NCBI GenBank assembly: GCA_964585925.1
Contig: CAZPFS010000039.1
Coordinates: 1 to 15,732 of the forward strand
DNA: 15,732 nt
Direction of reading: 5' to 3'
From: JAAZLS01 sp964585925
GTDB taxonomy: Bacteria > Bacillota > Dethiobacteria > DTU022
Shown: in pieces, positions 13,433-15,732 of the stretch
Position numbering within the stretch: position 1 is the first letter of the stretch
Layout of the letters: every line of letters begins with the position of its first letter
Notes under the pieces: model-generated
Told to the model about the DNA's origin: nothing
The model's input: the letters and a program-made list of their open reading frames with translations, nothing else
The model's database searches: none
Translations under genes and position numbers: made by a program

Positions 13433-14836
13433 AATTAGGCTGTAATAGATTGCACTAGACCTTGCGCCATTTGGGGTATTTGAAAACAGCCAGTTTTTAC
13501 GACCTAGTACAAAAGGTTTAATGCTTCTTTCAGCCCGGTTGTTTGATATCTCCAGCCGCCCATCCAACAGGTACCTTTCCAGATATTTCTGCTGGGACTT
13601 GGCGTAGTACACGGCCTTGCCAAGCAGGGTGTTCGGCAATGCTGTCAGACTCAACACCCAGTCATAAAATTCATTAAACACCGGCCTTGAAAACCTTTCA
13701 CGCCCTTTTTGGCGGTTTTCTGTAGTTAATGAGGCAAACCCTTTTTCAAAATAGAACAATTTGTCAAGGAAGGCTACAGCCCTGGCAGCATTTGATTCCA
13801 GTTGTTTCTCCTTCGGCAATATTTTAAGGGCATCGAAAAATTTACGCCGAAGATGCGCAAGGCAGCCCACAACAATTATGTTTTCGTGCAACTTGTGGTA
13901 GCCCTCATAGCCATCGGCATGAAGGTAGCCCTTGAAATCTTTAAGGAAATTGCCTGGACGGATATGCCTTCTGTCGGGTTGATAATCATAAAGCACAATT
14001 TGACGTTTAGCTTCACCGCTTGTACGATAGAGCCACATGTAGCTTTTCGATTGGGCTTTTTTACCAGGCTCCTTTAAAACCTGGACAACCGTTTCATCCG
14101 CGTGTAGTACACCATACCTACATAACTGGTTCTTCATTTCTGTGTAGATTGGCTCCAGCCAGCATTCACTGGCCTTAATCAGCCAGTTGGACATGGTTTG
14201 TCTTGAAAGTAGGATCCCTTTCTGGTTCCATTCCTGTTCCTGCCTGTAAAGGGGTGAGGCCATCATGTATTTTTGCACTGCCAGGTGGGCAACCGTCTCG
14301 GGGGAGGCGAATCCACCCTTAATAACTGGTTCCGGGGAATCGGCTTTGATAATGGGGACACGATCAGCGTTTTTCTCGCAGTCCCGGCAGGCATAAACAT
14401 ATTTTTCGTGGCGGACAATTACATGTTTTGCCGGAATGGTTTTCAGTTCTTCGCGGGTTTCTTTGCCCATTTTGTGTAACTCGCCGCCGCACTCGGGGCA
14501 AATGCATTCTTCTTCCGGGAGCTCATGGACAATTACCTCGACCGGTATGTCTTCAGGTAACTTGTCAGTTGTCAAACGGGTTTTTCTGCGGTGGTGGGCT
14601 TTGACCTCAGTCAGTTTCGGCTCGGGTAGGACCAAAGCGGCATTTGCTTCTGCTTCATTGAAAATGCTCAGCTGGGTTTCATCAGTTTTCTCACTGGAGG
14701 CACTAAATTTATTGTGTCTTGAAAGGCGCAGTTGCGACATGAGCCACTTTAACTGCTGCTCCAATTCAGCAATTCTGCGGTCCTTTTCTTCAATAATTTG
14801 TTGCAGCTTTTCGGCTGAAGATTCCTTCGTGTTCAT
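13343..14836 (-). CDS. tnpC: IS66-family transposase TnpC with truncated, chimeric C-terminus
   Basis: DDE transposase of IS66 type. A coiled-coil/leucine-zipper N-terminus (about 8-40) is followed by a zinc-binding motif (CICPEC 111-116, CRDC 150-153) and the catalytic domain with Asp247 (LHADET), Asp308 (YLHADGY) and Glu436 (NNRAERSIKP). Native sequence runs to about Ile468 (GARSSAIYYSLI). From residue 469 the frame enters the neighbouring recombinase DNA out of phase and adds 29 unrelated residues (TTIWSTSMWTRW...). The usual tail of roughly 30-40 residues is lost. The catalytic triad is intact, so activity is possible but doubtful. No clear Shine-Dalgarno precedes the ATG. A promoter-like sequence ends seven bases upstream. 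Confidence 0.93.
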   Translation of the reverse strand: MNTKESSAEKLQQIIEEKDRRIAELEQQLKWLMSQLRLSRHNKFSASSEKTDETQLSIFNEAEANAALVLPEPKLTEVKAHHRRKTRLTTDKLPEDIPVEVIVHELPEEECICPECGGELHKMGKETREELKTIPAKHVIVRHEKYVYACRDCEKNADRVPIIKADSPEPVIKGGFASPETVAHLAVQKYMMASPLYRQEQEWNQKGILLSRQTMSNWLIKASECWLEPIYTEMKNQLCRYGVLHADETVVQVLKEPGKKAQSKSYMWLYRTSGEAKRQIVLYDYQPDRRHIRPGNFLKDFKGYLHADGYEGYHKLHENIIVVGCLAHLRRKFFDALKILPKEKQLESNAARAVAFLDKLFYFEKGFASLTTENRQKGRERFSRPVFNEFYDWVLSLTALPNTLLGKAVYYAKSQQKYLERYLLDGRLEISNNRAERSIKPFVLGRKNWLFSNTPNGARSSAIYYSLIVSVTTIWSTSMWTRWANGLSRAISPSILR

Positions 14837-14842
14837 GAAAAA

Positions 14843-14871
14843 ATTATACCAGGAAAACCGCAGAATGTCTA
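14843..14871 (-). promoter_or_regulatory. possible internal promoter for tnpC
   Basis: On the minus strand TAGACA (14866-14871), a 17-base spacer and TATAAT (14843-14848) end only six bases before the tnpC ATG (14834-14836). A transcript from here would be nearly leaderless. Confidence 0.45.
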
Positions 14872-14912
14872 GCGGTTATGCGGCCCTTTGGGCATTTCCC
14901 CCATAAATATTT

Positions 14913-15263
14913 TTAGGAGATTTGTCTTTCAAGCACTTCAACACCTCTTAGTTTCTTATCTAGTTTGGCGCTTTCCACCAGGTAAAGAAGTTCCTTGGTT
15001 TCAAGAACCATGGTCCCCGTATCCCCCTTGGCCGGCCAGCGAAAACGGCCACGCTCCAGGCGCTTGAAGTACAGCCAGAATCCATCGCCGTCCCATTCAA
15101 GGATTTTCATTCTGTTTCGGTTTCGGTTGCAAAAGGCAAACAGAGCTTCCGAAAAGGGGTCAAGCTGAAAGCTTTCCTTTACCAGAGTCATCAGGCCGTT
15201 GATGGATTTTCTCATATCGGTATGGCCGCAGCATATGTAGACCGGTTTGTCGCCCCAGATCAT
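14913..15263 (-). CDS. tnpB: IS66 Orf2-type accessory protein TnpB
   Basis: Accessory transposition protein of 116 residues, unrelated to the RNA-guided TnpB of IS200/IS605. The family signature is clear: VYICCGHTDMRKSINGL near the start, FCNRNRNRMKILEWDGDGFWLYFKRLERGRF (about 44-74), and a closing L-E-rich helix (TKELLYLVESAKL). The ATG overlaps the tnpA stop codon by one base (TAATG), so translation is coupled. Length and motifs look intact. Its exact role in IS66 movement is not settled, although family members usually need it. Confidence 0.94.
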   Translation of the reverse strand: MIWGDKPVYICCGHTDMRKSINGLMTLVKESFQLDPFSEALFAFCNRNRNRMKILEWDGDGFWLYFKRLERGRFRWPAKGDTGTMVLETKELLYLVESAKLDKKLRGVEVLERQIS

Positions 15264-15610
15264 TACAGCACCCTGAGGATGCGGCAGACCTTTTTTAAAA
15301 GGTCCAGGTCCGTCGCTGCATTCACGCTAATATGGCAACCCCCCACCTCGATCTTAAGTGAGTCCTTAATTTTATAGGCAGGGCTGAGCATTACCCATCC
15401 CCGGGGGGCGTCATTTGCCGGTTCATGGGAGCCAGGAAACTCCTTACATGCGGCATCCCTAAGTTTGCGCAGCCAGTAATAGTAGGCATGTTCACTGATA
15501 CCCCGGACCTCACAAAATTCCCTTATGGTTTGGCTGCACTCCTGCTTTTCTTTGATAACCAGCGCCCATTTGGACATCCGGTATTCCGCTTTAGCAAGCC
15601 GTGTATTCAT
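15263..15610 (-). CDS. tnpA: IS66 Orf1-type helix-turn-helix protein TnpA
   Basis: First gene of the IS66 trio, 115 residues. A helix-turn-helix region (about 12-50: WALVIKEKQECSQTIREFCEVRG, then ISEHAYYYWLRKLR) is typical of TnpA and implies DNA binding, possibly at the element's ends or its own promoter. The C-terminal part (LKIEVGGCHISVNAATDLDLLKKV) is the conserved Orf1 tail. The ATG has AGGTGG about five bases upstream. The long palindrome at 15631-15656 lies just ahead of the gene and could be its operator. Confidence 0.92.
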   Translation of the reverse strand: MNTRLAKAEYRMSKWALVIKEKQECSQTIREFCEVRGISEHAYYYWLRKLRDAACKEFPGSHEPANDAPRGWVMLSPAYKIKDSLKIEVGGCHISVNAATDLDLLKKVCRILRVL

Positions 15611-15628
15611 ACAACCACCTCGAGTTAT

Positions 15629-15667
15629 GGTTGAAAAACTAGGCCTAGTTTTTCAAGTTTTTCAACC
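15629..15667. repeat. nested palindromes upstream of tnpA
   Basis: A perfect 26-bp palindrome spans 15631-15656 (arm TTGAAAAACTAGG). A second arm, GTTTTTCAACC (15657-15667), is the inverse of GGTTGAAAAAC (15629-15639), so the left arm can pair with either of two partners. On the minus strand this reads as two direct TTGAAAAAC copies followed by an inverted one. It lies 19 bases before the tnpA start codon. Confidence 0.9.
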
Positions 15668-15699
15668 GTGTTTAAAGTGATTGTACCACCACCGCGGGG

Positions 15700-15731
15700 C
15701 CAGTCCAGGTGAGGGCGGGTTTGACGGTTAC
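15700..15731. repeat. probable terminal inverted repeat of the IS66 element (tnpA side)
   Basis: Read inward on the minus strand the end is GTAACCGTCAAACCCGCC, opening with the GTAA common at IS66-family termini. The partner at the tnpC side is not present as a clear match, so the boundary rests on this single end. Confidence 0.6.
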
Positions 15732-15732
15732 C

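Larger units (their letters stand above)
13433..15731 (-). mobile_element. IS66-family insertion sequence, tnpC-side end lost
   Basis: It carries the tnpA-tnpB-tnpC trio of complete IS66 elements, all on the minus strand. The tnpA-side end is likely at 15731, where the minus strand begins GTAACCGTCAAAC, consistent with the GTAA-type ends of the family. The other end is missing: tnpC stops matching at about 13433 inside the recombinase remnant, and no full copy of the terminal repeat is seen there. The target duplication cannot be checked because one end lies at the window edge and the other is gone. Confidence 0.85.

Noticed and set aside
13422..13440. GTTACACTGAC at the tnpC-side junction as the second IS66 end
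   Set aside because: Only the first few bases resemble GTAACCGTCAAAC, and the transposase tail that should precede the end is missing, so a retained terminal repeat is not supported.

Overview
The window comes from an endospore-forming member of the Firmicutes, most likely a moderate-GC clostridial lineage such as the Desulfotomaculum/Pelotomaculum group; the genus is an inference. The support is gene order and sporulation content: a Bacillus-like ylbH(rsmD)-coaD-ylbJ...ylbK-ylbL set, the rpmB/yloU-yloV divergon, an alpha/beta-type small acid-soluble spore protein, the DPA transporter YlbJ (SpoVV), a 26-residue SpoVM, and a candidate CsfG-type forespore RNA. About 40% of the chromosomal protein genes start with TTG behind strong Shine-Dalgarno sequences.

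Layout. 1-209: the 5' half of RNase P RNA (minus strand), cut by the window edge, with its own sigma-A promoter. 275-5574: a minus-strand block of yedK (abasic-site DNA-protein crosslinker), sppA, a Yip1-like membrane protein, threonine aldolase, a patatin-like hydrolase (ylbK) and a PDZ-Lon protease (ylbL). 5868-7178: ylbJ/spoVV on the plus strand, overlapping coaD tail to tail. 7144-8220: coaD and rsmD (minus). 8317-8809: a compact forespore module, with a predicted 104-nt RNA on the plus strand and an SASP gene on the minus strand. Both sit behind the same promoter form, GTATA-17-CATA(A/C)TA. 8900-11809: asp23/yloU, fakA and a DegV/FakB protein (fatty-acid kinase) in one minus-strand operon. 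A long inverted repeat lies over its predicted start point. 12085-12276: rpmB (plus). 12447-12743: two very small minus-strand genes, spoVM and a 57-residue membrane protein. 12963-13048: tRNA-Leu(CAA).

The right end is mobile DNA. A tyrosine-recombinase remnant with an in-frame stop lies just past the tRNA. An IS66-family element (tnpA, tnpB, tnpC) abuts it and runs to the window edge. The last native residues of TnpC are lost at the junction and replaced by an out-of-frame tail read from the recombinase DNA.

The strongest candidate for something under-annotated is the forespore pair at 8317-8809, together with the small spoVM gene. A spore RNA, an SASP, SpoVM and the DPA importer all lie within 7 kb, mixed with housekeeping genes for ribosome, CoA and lipid metabolism.
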